DNA from: a virus
Reading direction: 5' to 3' (one strand)
DNA: 53,642 nt
IMG/VR virus record: IMGVR_UViG_3300020400_000008
Location: 1-53,642 of that record
How positions within the stretch are numbered: the stretch's first letter is position 1; every line of letters starts with the position of its first letter. Below are positions 21,880 through 30,217 of this stretch, in pieces. Both the position numbers and the translations under genes were made by a program. The notes under the pieces were generated by a model. The model saw only the letters and a program-made list of their open reading frames with translations, did no database searches and was not told the origin of the DNA.

Positions 21880-22031
21880 GATGATTCCGATTCGTCCGAT
21901 TATTCATCTGTACGATATACTCTACAAGTAAGTATTATTCTATATGTATAGACTATACATTAGACACTTAGACACATTTCTCACAATACCTTTATGTTGA
22001 CCTCACGGTTGCCCTCAACAGGGGTCATACT
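21880..22031 (+). promoter_or_regulatory. AT-rich control region with operator-like palindrome
   Basis: No gene. ATGTATAG-A-CTATACAT (21944-21960) is a perfect inverted repeat with 8-bp arms. A weaker TATA-like CCTTTATG lies near 21990, about 40 nt before ATG 22032, and TAGACACTTAGACAC (near 21961) is a short direct repeat. It separates the accessory block from the membrane/GTPase operon, so an operator for the latter is likely. Confidence 0.5.
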
Positions 22032-22610
22032 ATGTCTCAAGACAACAACGACGCCGAGATAAGGCTCATGGGACTCATTTTGAGCCAGTCGGCACTCATC
22101 GGAGTGGCAGTCGCCATCTTCGACTCTGAACTATGGCTAGTGAACGACGATGTCTGGATGAACGGACTGAACTACGGAATGGGGGCCTTTGCAGTGCAGG
22201 GGCTCGCCTACTACATGTTCAAGATGTTCTTTGAGAGAAACCTGCAGGAGCGGGCTCGCATCAACGAGATGCAGAGATCGCAGCAATCTAGGTTCCGCAA
22301 CATGCAGGCCAACTTCGATCAGAGGAGGTCGGAGATGGAACTGCGCAAGGCGGAGGCGGAACTGGAGAAGGAACTCAGGTGGATGGAGCAGAATCCCGGC
22401 AAGGTGCCTAGTGGCTTCAGCCCCACTGGCGCAGCACGGGACGGTTTGAACCTAGGCAGCGACATGCACAGCACGTTCAACCCCGGCACACCGGTCCACG
22501 AGGCCTCCGTCACGCCCTCATTGAACCTCGGAGTGAATGAGAATGGCATACCCCTAAAGAAGGATGGCACCCCGGACCTTAGATACAAGAAGGTCCGAGG
22601 TGACAAGTGA
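22032..22610 (+). CDS. Membrane protein with coiled coil, 192 aa
   Basis: Residues about 12-30 (M-G-L-I-L-S-Q-S-A-L-I-G-V-A-V-A-I-F) and 47-66 (G-M-G-A-F-A-V-Q-G-L-A-Y-Y-M-F) form two transmembrane helices. A long charged coiled coil follows (70-125), then a Pro/Gly-rich flexible tail. No known family. It starts a three-gene module with the next membrane protein and the GTPase and is a candidate membrane partner for it. Confidence 0.8.
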   Translation: MSQDNNDAEIRLMGLILSQSALIGVAVAIFDSELWLVNDDVWMNGLNYGMGAFAVQGLAYYMFKMFFERNLQERARINEMQRSQQSRFRNMQANFDQRRSEMELRKAEAELEKELRWMEQNPGKVPSGFSPTGAARDGLNLGSDMHSTFNPGTPVHEASVTPSLNLGVNENGIPLKKDGTPDLRYKKVRGDK

Positions 22611-22867
22611 TGGGCAAGATATTCAAGACCCCGAAGGACGACTCCGTGGAGGAGACCCTCCGCGCAATGCATCTGGCGAATACCGTTGACAACGTCTACG
22701 AATGGGGCATAGGATGGGTACGGACGCTCATCGCATTCGGCATCGGTGTGCTTGGTACCAGTGCCGTGGAGTACTACACCGACATAGCGATCTGGGAGTC
22801 AACGGGTGATTGGGCTGCTGGTAAGGTCGAGGATCTCGCCCAATGGCTCCTTGATCTGGTGGGTTGA
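22610..22867 (+). CDS. Small membrane protein, 85 aa
   Basis: ATG 22610 shares its A with the stop of the gene before. After a charged start (MGKIFKTPKDDSVEETLRAM) comes W-V-R-T-L-I-A-F-G-I-G-V-L-G-T-S-A-V (about 36-53), one membrane helix, and then an amphipathic helix ending A-Q-W-L-L-D-L-V-G. No known family; likely works with the neighbours. Confidence 0.8.
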   Translation: MGKIFKTPKDDSVEETLRAMHLANTVDNVYEWGIGWVRTLIAFGIGVLGTSAVEYYTDIAIWESTGDWAAGKVEDLAQWLLDLVG

Positions 22868-22873
22868 TCGAGG

Positions 22874-23587
22874 ATGTCGGCGACAGGCAGCGTTCTGGTC
22901 GGCGCAGCATTATGGGGCCAGCACCTCTACAACGCTTGGAAGCCGAGGAGCGTTGGTATCTACGGTACAAGTATGGTCGGCAAGACGACGCTCGATCGCT
23001 ACATGACAACCCCCGGTGAGATGGAGGATATCCCCGAGGAGGAGAGGACCAACCACTTCCGCATTCTGAATCGCTATATGCTACCGAGGGCATCTAAGAA
23101 GAGGATCAGTTGGAAGGGGGAGAAGCGTGTCGTCAACTCCAGTGACGTTGGAGGCCAAGAGAGATTCTGGAACCTGTGGGTCGATGACATGGTGGCAAGG
23201 CAAGTTGAGGCCGTCGTCTACATGTTCGACGACAGGGCGTTCAAGGGGGGAGCCGAGGGCATGGAGCAGGTTGCTGGATTCAAGTACCTCGTTGACGTAC
23301 TCGTAAGCAGGAATTATCGATACAGGACATTGAGGAGCAGATGGAAGGGCAGGAAGTACTCGCCAAAGGTCGTTATGCTGGTGGCGAACAAGGCCGATCG
23401 GTTCTTCGACGAGAAGGCAGCACTACTCTGGCAGCAGGGGAGGATAGGCGAGCACAAGGTGTTTGACCCTTTCCGAGACGACTTGATCAGGCTGCAGAAG
23501 GCGAACATCAGGAGCAAGCGCTCCTTCATGGCCACACGCATAGGTTGGAACGTGGAAATAAGCATGCTTGACTTGCTGACCTCATGA
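22874..23587 (+). CDS. Arf/Ras-like small GTPase
   Basis: 237 residues, start after GAGG. P-loop G-T-S-M-V-G-K-T-T (31-39); switch II D-V-G-G-Q-E-R-F-W (91-99), the Arf / SR-beta / G-alpha form instead of Ras D-T-A-G-Q; V-V-Y-M-F-D-D (114-120); base-recognition N-K-A-D (172-175). The N-terminus (residues 5-15) is hydrophobic and could touch the membrane, as in Arf proteins. Insert 143-165 is basic. All GTP-binding motifs are intact, so it should bind and cycle GTP. The gene follows two membrane proteins; a membrane-based switch for virus-induced remodelling is inferred. Viral small GTPases are rare. Confidence 0.88.
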   Translation: MSATGSVLVGAALWGQHLYNAWKPRSVGIYGTSMVGKTTLDRYMTTPGEMEDIPEEERTNHFRILNRYMLPRASKKRISWKGEKRVVNSSDVGGQERFWNLWVDDMVARQVEAVVYMFDDRAFKGGAEGMEQVAGFKYLVDVLVSRNYRYRTLRSRWKGRKYSPKVVMLVANKADRFFDEKAALLWQQGRIGEHKVFDPFRDDLIRLQKANIRSKRSFMATRIGWNVEISMLDLLTS

Positions 23588-23633
23588 TTGACCCCATCAA
23601 TAGCCTTTTGAATGAACAACGGATGCGACTCAC

Positions 23634-23828
23634 ATGGCCAAGACCAATGGGGATACTGCTTTGGTCTCCACCGGTGGTGGTTCTAACAGCCTCAGAACCA
23701 CGGTCCCCATGTGGTTGGTCGAGCAGTTCTCTCTCGCTGCGGGAGACCGGTTGAACTGGAGGCTCGACACAGACGGAAAATCCATGTACATCAAGGTCCT
23801 ACCAGTCAAGGAGGGTGATCAGGCGTGA
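23634..23828 (+). CDS. AbrB/SpoVT-type swapped-hairpin protein
   Basis: 64 residues: S-N-S-L-R-T-T-V-P-M-W-L-V-E-Q-F-S-L-A-A-G-D-R-L-N-W matches the AbrB/MazE 'R-x-T-V-P-x-x-V-x-x-x-L-x-x-G-D-x-L' pattern, with the second beta strand K-S-M-Y-I-K-V. AbrB-type proteins are dimeric DNA-binding regulators common in archaea. It probably regulates the surrounding genes. Confidence 0.8.
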   Translation: MAKTNGDTALVSTGGGSNSLRTTVPMWLVEQFSLAAGDRLNWRLDTDGKSMYIKVLPVKEGDQA

Positions 23829-24766
23829 TGGGTGGAATTCCGAATCCAATGGCCTCAACACCCCAGCAGTCACTTGGCGTCGTCAACGAGGCACATCTCA
23901 TGGCGCTCGCCGCACAGGGTAACCCCCAACTCAACAGGGCAGCGCTCATGGAGCAGGCTGTCGCACAACAGCAGATGCAGGAGATAGCCCAGCAGAAGAA
24001 CCTCGAAGTGCCCAAGGTCAACTTCTACCCAAGCACACACGCAGATCCTAGGAAGGCGAGGCGCAAGGACATCAGGCAGGCTTACAAACTACTTCGCCCA
24101 GCGAAGAGGAATATATTCAGTCCAGCAAGACTACTGGGATCGAAGTACCTGTACAACAAGCAGACCCACGTATGCGTCGTCGACGGATGCAACTGCTCCG
24201 AACTCATACAGCACGACAACCTCTACGCTCGCATATGCGACGAAGACACAGGCCGCAGCCTATGGGAGATGTACTGGCAGAACCCAGTGACTGGGGAGCC
24301 ATCTGCATTCCTCGCCATGGACAAGGTCACGAGCGGGAGGAGGATGAGGGGCACGTACTGCCCCGAGCACCTCCACCTCTACCACCTGCTGTGCAAGTGG
24401 GAGGCCGAGCAGGAGAAGGAGAAGGAGATGCAGCCATCGAGGTTCAAGGACAAGGTGAAGCGAGGGGTCTCCATCGTCACCGTCCCAGTCTCCACCATGA
24501 AGAGGGACGAGATACCTGTTCCTGAGATGCTGGCGAAGTACGAGCCCTTCTTCGAGTTGCTTGAGAGGGACTCGAGGGTGACCAAGGGCATCAACATCAA
24601 CCACTACACGAACCCGATGACAGGACTCAATGACATCACCACCGTCACGTTCGATCTGAGGATATTCCAAGACGAGTTGGCAAAGATGCAGCAACCCACA
24701 CCCGCGTTCCAGCAGATAATTAACCAACAACCCCCTCCCATGAACCAACAGATAGGTGATCAATGA
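23828..24766 (+). CDS. Hypothetical protein with Cys/His cluster, 312 aa
   Basis: ATG 23828 overlaps the previous stop. The N-terminal 60 residues are Gln/Met-rich. Residues about 115-195 hold C-V-V-D-G-C-N-C, C-D-E-D, and Y-C-P-E-H-L-H-L-Y-H-L-L-C, probably a zinc-binding domain. The C-terminus ends in Gln/Pro-rich repeats. No family recognised; structural or DNA-associated role possible. Confidence 0.8.
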   Translation: MGGIPNPMASTPQQSLGVVNEAHLMALAAQGNPQLNRAALMEQAVAQQQMQEIAQQKNLEVPKVNFYPSTHADPRKARRKDIRQAYKLLRPAKRNIFSPARLLGSKYLYNKQTHVCVVDGCNCSELIQHDNLYARICDEDTGRSLWEMYWQNPVTGEPSAFLAMDKVTSGRRMRGTYCPEHLHLYHLLCKWEAEQEKEKEMQPSRFKDKVKRGVSIVTVPVSTMKRDEIPVPEMLAKYEPFFELLERDSRVTKGININHYTNPMTGLNDITTVTFDLRIFQDELAKMQQPTPAFQQIINQQPPPMNQQIGDQ

Positions 24767-25398
24767 TGTTCGGATTCAACAATCAGCAACAACCGCAATC
24801 GAGCACCCTCAACCTTTCACAGACCGGAGCACCACAGGCACAGGGAGGCATGTTCGCCATGGGTGGACAACCAGCGCAACCCGGATTCTTGGGTGGGATG
24901 TTCGCTGGCGCTGGGTACGGTGACCAGTACAACCAGTACTACAACCAACCAGTCGCACCACCCACCGAGACGGAGATCCTCGACTCCATGCTCAAGACGC
25001 TCAACCCCGTTGACAAGTTCATCGTCAGCCCACAGATGCCAGCGCTGATGGACATGCTCGCATCCCTCGTCAGCATGTCGGTCCTCAACATACTCAAGAA
25101 CGCCAAGTTCGCAATAGACGATGAAGATGGATCGATGCAACTCGATATATCATCGCTCCCCTCTGACCTCCAGACGCTCTCAGCCGAGAACATCATGGCC
25201 CAGTTGTCCAATATGCAGAACTCATCCAACCAAGTTATACAACAGGCTGAGATGCAGAGGCAACAGGTCCTCTCCATGGCCAACCAGAGCATGATGGCCG
25301 GTGCGCTCAACGCGGCCATGGCCAACCCCGGACTCATGGAGAATGTGGGTACAGGTATAGGCAGTTTCACCAGAAACCTACTGACGGGAGGAAGATAG
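24763..25398 (+). CDS. Gln/Asn/Met-rich protein, 211 aa
   Basis: The first 65 residues are Q/N/G-rich and low complexity; the middle is helical (S-P-Q-M-P-A-L-M-D-M-L-A-S-L), the end has Met-rich helices (A-L-N-A-A-M-A-N-P-G). No motif. Same Gln-rich style as the previous protein, suggesting both belong to one structure. Start ATG 24763 or 24766. Confidence 0.8.
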   Translation: MMFGFNNQQQPQSSTLNLSQTGAPQAQGGMFAMGGQPAQPGFLGGMFAGAGYGDQYNQYYNQPVAPPTETEILDSMLKTLNPVDKFIVSPQMPALMDMLASLVSMSVLNILKNAKFAIDDEDGSMQLDISSLPSDLQTLSAENIMAQLSNMQNSSNQVIQQAEMQRQQVLSMANQSMMAGALNAAMANPGLMENVGTGIGSFTRNLLTGGR

Positions 25399-25399
25399 C

Positions 25400-25645
25400 A
25401 TGATGAGCGGAGTACCCATACCATCCCAGTTCGCAGTCATGGGCCTCGACCTGTGGTCACCCAAGAGGAGCGTCGTCGTTGACATGGTCATGGTCCAACT
25501 GATCAGTCTCGTCCTCCTGATGCTCGGTGTCCTCGTCTTCAGGGCGAACGAACTCTCCACCAACGAGGCCACGTTCTACCTCGTCGGACTCTTCGGCTCG
25601 ATGATATTCCTATCAGCGGTTTATGCCCGAATTTCACGTATGTAG
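25400..25645 (+). CDS. Small membrane protein, 81 aa
   Basis: Two transmembrane helices: M-V-Q-L-I-S-L-V-L-L-M-L-G-V-L-V-F (about 31-47) and A-T-F-Y-L-V-G-L-F-G-S-M-I-F-L-S-A-V (57-74), joined by a short charged loop (R-A-N-E-L-S). Size and topology fit a class II holin, but no lysis enzyme is seen nearby. Start ATG 25400 or 25403. Confidence 0.75.
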   Translation: MMSGVPIPSQFAVMGLDLWSPKRSVVVDMVMVQLISLVLLMLGVLVFRANELSTNEATFYLVGLFGSMIFLSAVYARISRM

Positions 25646-25684
25646 AAGAAACGTTCATGTTTCGTGCTGCCTTAAGTACCACCA

Positions 25685-26368
25685 ATGGAGGGCGGGCCGC
25701 GCATCACAAAACGCTCCTGCGCCTTCTGCCAGAGCGACCAAAGAGACGAACTCGAGGAGATGCTCCTGTCCGGCGACATGACCGCCAAGCAGATGGACAA
25801 GGACATGGGTTGGAGGGCGAACACAGCCGACCGGCACTACAGAAATCACATGGGGGAGTACCACATGGCGGCCAACCCGTCGTGCAAGATATGCTCACAC
25901 CCGCATCGTGCGGAGTTCGAGTCGAGATACTTTCAGGATGGAAGTGAAAGCGAGGCAATTGCTTCTGAGTTGGAAGTATCCGAGTCAACCGTGTACCATC
26001 ATATGAAGCACCACTTCCAACCACTCGTCCAGAGAACGGCAGCCGTGGAGGTCGCACTCACAGTCGGTAGGGAACTCGACACGCTCAGGGGCAACGTCGA
26101 GAGGCTCAACGAGAAACTCAGCGAACTGCTCTCCGAGGGCTCCGTGCACGAGGACGGGTTCGTGCGTGACGCAGTCTCGCTACACAAGGAGGTGAGGGAG
26201 TCCCTCAAGGACATGCTCAAACTCAACAACGACTGGGGCAGTGACTCCAACGAGACCACCGTCAACCAGACGATCAACGTCCTGAAGTTGGAGATGTCAA
26301 AAGAGTCCCCCGAGACTTGGAGCAGAATACGAGCCCAACTCATCGAGCAGGCAGGTGGTGACCTGTGA
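25685..26368 (+). CDS. Tandem zinc-HTH DNA-binding protein, terminase small subunit candidate
   Basis: 227 residues. Two similar units of about 46 residues: S-C-A-F-C to R-H-Y-R-N-H (11-56) and S-C-K-I-C to Y-H-H-M-K-H-H (65-110). Each has CxxC at the start, a helix-turn-helix (second: E-A-I-A-S-E-L-E-V-S-E-S-T-V) and paired His at the end that could complete the zinc site. A coiled-coil region follows (R-L-N-E-K-L-S-E-L-L). DNA binding with an oligomerising C-terminus upstream of terminase fits a small terminase subunit; this is inference. GTG of the next gene overlaps its stop. Confidence 0.7.
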   Translation: MEGGPRITKRSCAFCQSDQRDELEEMLLSGDMTAKQMDKDMGWRANTADRHYRNHMGEYHMAANPSCKICSHPHRAEFESRYFQDGSESEAIASELEVSESTVYHHMKHHFQPLVQRTAAVEVALTVGRELDTLRGNVERLNEKLSELLSEGSVHEDGFVRDAVSLHKEVRESLKDMLKLNNDWGSDSNETTVNQTINVLKLEMSKESPETWSRIRAQLIEQAGGDL

Positions 26369-26793
26369 GGGACGTGCAGCAGTACATCCAGATCAAGGAC
26401 CTGCTCCAGCAGGACCACCCCGGATACGGCATGGTCAAGTCGAAGCACACCGGTATCTTCAGCGAGAAGGAACTCCCCCTCTTCCTCGACTTCGTGGCCC
26501 TTCTCTTCGAGCGATTCAACTTCTACTTGGGTGACAGCGGTCTACATGTGCTCGAGTTTGGCACCAAGATACCCATGCTGATCCAGAACCTCAAGACCAT
26601 ATGCGAGTCTGACGAGCCCGAGATCGTGTTCCCCGTCAGGAAGGAGATGAGGGAGATCATACCACTTATCGAGCAGGAGTTCCATGGCATGGGTGATTGC
26701 TTCACGGAACCACCGATGGTCAAACAATTCTATGAACGGGTAGCCTCTGCGCTAACACGCTCAGCGAAGTATCACATGGGGGAATCACAATGA
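26365..26793 (+). CDS. Hypothetical protein, 142 aa
   Basis: GTG start overlapping the previous stop (GTGAGG). Helical protein with F-L-D-F-V-A-L-L-F-E-R-F-N-F-Y-L in the middle; no Cys cluster. Not recognised. Coupled to the DNA-binding protein before it and the next gene. Confidence 0.8.
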   Translation: MRDVQQYIQIKDLLQQDHPGYGMVKSKHTGIFSEKELPLFLDFVALLFERFNFYLGDSGLHVLEFGTKIPMLIQNLKTICESDEPEIVFPVRKEMREIIPLIEQEFHGMGDCFTEPPMVKQFYERVASALTRSAKYHMGESQ

Positions 26794-28019
26794 CAGAGGG
26801 TATGATGGGACGCACCTCGGACACCCGAATGTACAATCCCCGCTCGGAATCCTCGACGATGTTCCGCAACAACGACGGCGAGGGTGGGTACAACCCCGGT
26901 GACCCGAAGTACGAGGACGAGGAGAAGCAGAAGAAGCAGGCCGCACGTGACAAGCAGGAGAAGAAGGAGAGGTCCCGCAAGCACATCAAGGTCAAGCCGA
27001 GCATGCTACGCGAACTCGACAGCGACGAGGATGCCATCGACGACTCGAAGAAGATCGATGCCGACAGGGAGATTCACTCACAGACCGGCGCTGCCGGGAA
27101 CTTCGGATTCCTCACCAGCCTCGCTGGCGGGGCCAAGGGACCGGGAGCCGCTCGTGGTGAGATGGTTGCCATGAGCGAGGCGATGGACGACGCTTGGTCC
27201 GAGTTGCTGAAGTCCAGTGCCAAGGACAGGTCGAAGAGGCGAAAGAAGGAGGCTCAGAGCAAGTTCAAGCCCAGCACTGGCGAGTTCAAGAGGCCAGTTG
27301 GTGGCTACGATCCCAAGACGGCTACCAGCCGACGTGCCAAGTTCAAGTCGAGGGCACTCGGTGGCAAGACCAAGAGGACAGGTCTTGGAAGGGCACACCT
27401 CGCTGTCGAGATGGAGCATCGCGGTATCAAGACGAAGCAGCCTCTCAGGCTCGAGGACCCGAGGAAGTACATGCAGCAGATAGGGAGGCAGCAGGTCAGG
27501 GCCCAACAGGGTCAGGTCCGAACACCCGCTTCCCCCTCTATACCACAGATAAGCGGCTACTCCACGAGGGGGATGCCGAAACCCAAACTTAAACCACACA
27601 GAGCACCACCGATCAACCCGCCGATGATCGCTGGCGCACCGCATCTGAACATGAGCGGAGGCACAACGGGCATGGGGATGGGAGCCCCTGCGCCTCCACC
27701 ACCGATGCCGATCATGGCGAGCGAGTCGAGGCACTCGGGTTCAGACCTGCAGAAGCGGTTTGATTGGGCTACCGTCCAACAACTGAGGCACATGCTCGCA
27801 GAGAGCAAGAGACTACTGCGCGAGAAAGAGCGTAAGAGGAAGGGCAAGGGAGATGCAGACACGTCGGGTGCTGCCTCGAACCTACCCAACCATCCGGCCA
27901 ACGGACCCAAGCAGACGTCCCGTCCCGAAGGAGCGACCGAGGATGCCAAGAACGACCCACGCCACTTCGGTGCTCACACCATCGGCAACGATGTCGGAAG
28001 GGGCGGTAGGACGGCATGA
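26790..28019 (+). CDS. Lys/Arg-rich protein with AW-like motif, 409 aa
   Basis: Residues 40-70 are very Lys-rich; A-M-D-D-A-W-S-E-L-L-K (131-141) is the fifth, diverged copy of the shared motif; 142-250 is basic; 255-310 is a Pro/Gly/Met-rich linker (P-A-P-P-P-P-M-P-I-M); the end is polar. Low-complexity composition suggests an internal virion or scaffold-type protein bound to DNA. No family recognised. Confidence 0.8.
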   Translation: MTEGMMGRTSDTRMYNPRSESSTMFRNNDGEGGYNPGDPKYEDEEKQKKQAARDKQEKKERSRKHIKVKPSMLRELDSDEDAIDDSKKIDADREIHSQTGAAGNFGFLTSLAGGAKGPGAARGEMVAMSEAMDDAWSELLKSSAKDRSKRRKKEAQSKFKPSTGEFKRPVGGYDPKTATSRRAKFKSRALGGKTKRTGLGRAHLAVEMEHRGIKTKQPLRLEDPRKYMQQIGRQQVRAQQGQVRTPASPSIPQISGYSTRGMPKPKLKPHRAPPINPPMIAGAPHLNMSGGTTGMGMGAPAPPPPMPIMASESRHSGSDLQKRFDWATVQQLRHMLAESKRLLREKERKRKGKGDADTSGAASNLPNHPANGPKQTSRPEGATEDAKNDPRHFGAHTIGNDVGRGGRTA

Positions 28020-30217
28020 GGCTGATACTCAAGAAGGGGTATCCGATTCTCAAGGGTGATGGCAATCACGGCGTCCACCCAGTGACCGGTCAACCCTTCT
28101 ACTATGGCAACCCTCCACCAGAATTTTTCCACTCCGAGGAGAACCCACTGAACAGGAACGGCTTCGACAGGCCACTGTTCTCCCACTACGGTGAGTTGGG
28201 GATACCACAGGGCCAGTTCGGTCCCGGTGAGTTCGGTGAGGCTGTGTTCACCGATGAGTTCGGCGTCCAACACAGGCACGGCATCGATGGCGTGATCTTC
28301 AAGGTCGGCATGAAACTCAGGGAGGCTGGCTTGGGCAACGTCAACGCAGCCGAAGTCGTGCAGGAGGCGATTGAGAGATTCAACGAGGACCACAAGAACA
28401 CGGAGGATCACAACCTACCCGATGTGGACAGCGATGAGTGGAGGAAGTTGCGCTCGATGGACTTCCAGCACTCCAGAAGCATATCGGAGGCATCGAACAC
28501 CAAGGTCAGGGATACTGAAAAGACGCTCGGTACGATATACACGAACTCAGGGAGGGGAAGCCACCCATCCTTGGGTAGGTTCCATGAGTCCTACGCCATA
28601 CCATTCGCCCCCTACCTCGCCTCCATAATGTCGAGGGACCTCGGTATCCAAGTGGGGAGATACGACGAGGGGTTGAGTGTTGGTCACATCAGCGCGGGCG
28701 CCCTATCGCTTAATCCAGAGACCGGCATGGCCGTAGGCCGCAGGAAGAGGGGCGCTCAGTCTGGGCAGGTCATAGGCCCGAATGGCGAGGTCAGTGACAA
28801 CTTCCTCAACACGATGGGATCGGATGGCGGTGTTGCCGTCGACAACCTACACTCACACGAGATGCTTCATCACATGCCTGATGGACTCTACGGTGTCGGC
28901 AAGGGAGGCAGACCCCCCAACTATGAGAGATTCATGAGTACGCTCATGGGTCTCGACCTATCCAAGATACCGAAGGAACTGCTCGACGAGGCAGTTGTCA
29001 CCAACCCCAAAACCGGTGAACCAATTACCCTGAGAGAGACTCTCTCTCAATCAACGTTTGCTGATATACTTCTTAGGCAACTGTATCAGACTCCGGGTGC
29101 GTTCCACCTCATGATGGGTGATACGTCACAGGGAATCCCCGAGAAACTACTAACAGACATTCGTACGGCAGCGAAAGAGCAGAACCTCCTACCAGAGGGT
29201 GTCTCCCTCGATGACATGAGAACCCACATCAAGGCGGGCCCGGTGAGGAACGCATACCAACAGAGAAGAGGAAAGAACAGCCACAAGGACGCTGCCGAAC
29301 TCTTCGCCTACGCGCAACTCCTCGGCGAGAGCGAGAACTTCCCCGGCGTCAGCGCACTGAGAGACGTCAATTGGCCGGATATAAAACTCCACCCAAACGT
29401 CGAAAACCAGAGGCGCATCACGGAATTGGTAGCCGCCGCCCTATCCCATCATTACGACCACACACCGAACAGGTCCCTGCTCGATGAGACACCGACCGGT
29501 CCCAACACCGGTAGGATGAGCGCTGGGTTCCCGACAGCCCCCATGAACATGGAACTACCACAGCACCTCGACCAGTATCACCTCAAGGAGATGGCGGGCG
29601 TACCGATAGCAGAGGCGCAGGGTCAGCAGATCAGTCCCCAGTTCGCAAGAGTCAAACGTCCTATTGGAGAGATCCTTCAGCCAACAACACCCACACAGAC
29701 CCCTGTTTCCACTCCACCAATTACTCCTAGCGAGGAATACCGACAAGCACAAGAAGCATTCCGCTATGCGACTCCTGAGCAGGTGCGTCGCGTGTATGTG
29801 GCAAGGAGCGGTCTAGGGCAGCCCGGAAGGGCGCCAGCACCCACTGGTCCGATCACCCCACAAGAACAGCGATTTCAGCAGACACTGTCCGATCCTTACC
29901 AGCAGACGCTCGACCAGTACCTACGTGGTGACACCGCACCCGTCGAGGACAGGCTCATCAAGGCGATGGAGAACCTGCAGTACAAGGACGCCGCCAACGA
30001 CGACGATGTCCGCAAGCACCTACCATCCACAAGGCTCAGCGCCAGCAGCGAGGACGACCTCTCCTTCATGGCCGAGAGGATGAGCATCACGAAGCACGAC
30101 GTCCGCGCCATCATCTTCTCCAAGGGGGACTGGCACCGTGTCGCCAAGACGTTCAACATGAGCCCCGTCATCGTCAAGGCCGTCAAGGTCGCGTTCGGGG
30201 GTGGTGCCGATGAGTAA
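28016..30217 (+). CDS. Large hypothetical protein with HExxH, 733 aa
   Basis: Not recognised. S-H-E-M-L-H-H-M (HExxH at 281-285) could be a zincin site but no third ligand is clear. N-terminal 120 residues contain H-P-V-T-G-Q-P-F-Y-Y-G; the middle is helical; 530-600 is a Pro/Thr-rich linker (Q-T-P-V-S-T-P-P-I-T); the last 60 residues (S-I-T-K-H-D-V-R-A-I-I-F, W-H-R-V-A-K-T-F-N-M) look like a helix-turn-helix. Size and place suggest a virion protein, possibly a minor head or ejected protein. Confidence 0.8.
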   Translation: MRLILKKGYPILKGDGNHGVHPVTGQPFYYGNPPPEFFHSEENPLNRNGFDRPLFSHYGELGIPQGQFGPGEFGEAVFTDEFGVQHRHGIDGVIFKVGMKLREAGLGNVNAAEVVQEAIERFNEDHKNTEDHNLPDVDSDEWRKLRSMDFQHSRSISEASNTKVRDTEKTLGTIYTNSGRGSHPSLGRFHESYAIPFAPYLASIMSRDLGIQVGRYDEGLSVGHISAGALSLNPETGMAVGRRKRGAQSGQVIGPNGEVSDNFLNTMGSDGGVAVDNLHSHEMLHHMPDGLYGVGKGGRPPNYERFMSTLMGLDLSKIPKELLDEAVVTNPKTGEPITLRETLSQSTFADILLRQLYQTPGAFHLMMGDTSQGIPEKLLTDIRTAAKEQNLLPEGVSLDDMRTHIKAGPVRNAYQQRRGKNSHKDAAELFAYAQLLGESENFPGVSALRDVNWPDIKLHPNVENQRRITELVAAALSHHYDHTPNRSLLDETPTGPNTGRMSAGFPTAPMNMELPQHLDQYHLKEMAGVPIAEAQGQQISPQFARVKRPIGEILQPTTPTQTPVSTPPITPSEEYRQAQEAFRYATPEQVRRVYVARSGLGQPGRAPAPTGPITPQEQRFQQTLSDPYQQTLDQYLRGDTAPVEDRLIKAMENLQYKDAANDDDVRKHLPSTRLSASSEDDLSFMAERMSITKHDVRAIIFSKGDWHRVAKTFNMSPVIVKAVKVAFGGGADE

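Noticed and set aside
22874-23587. Bacterial Era/ParA-type or AAA P-loop protein
   Set aside because: Motif order GxxxxGKTT, DVGGQ, NKAD is that of small GTPases of the Ras/Arf group; no Walker B of AAA type.
25400-25645. Holin
   Set aside because: Two membrane helices fit, but no endolysin or lysis context is visible, so the specific call is not made.
25673-25680. CCTTAAGTA resembling the promoter core
   Set aside because: Only 9 nt before ATG 25685, too close for a TATA or minus-10 role for that gene.
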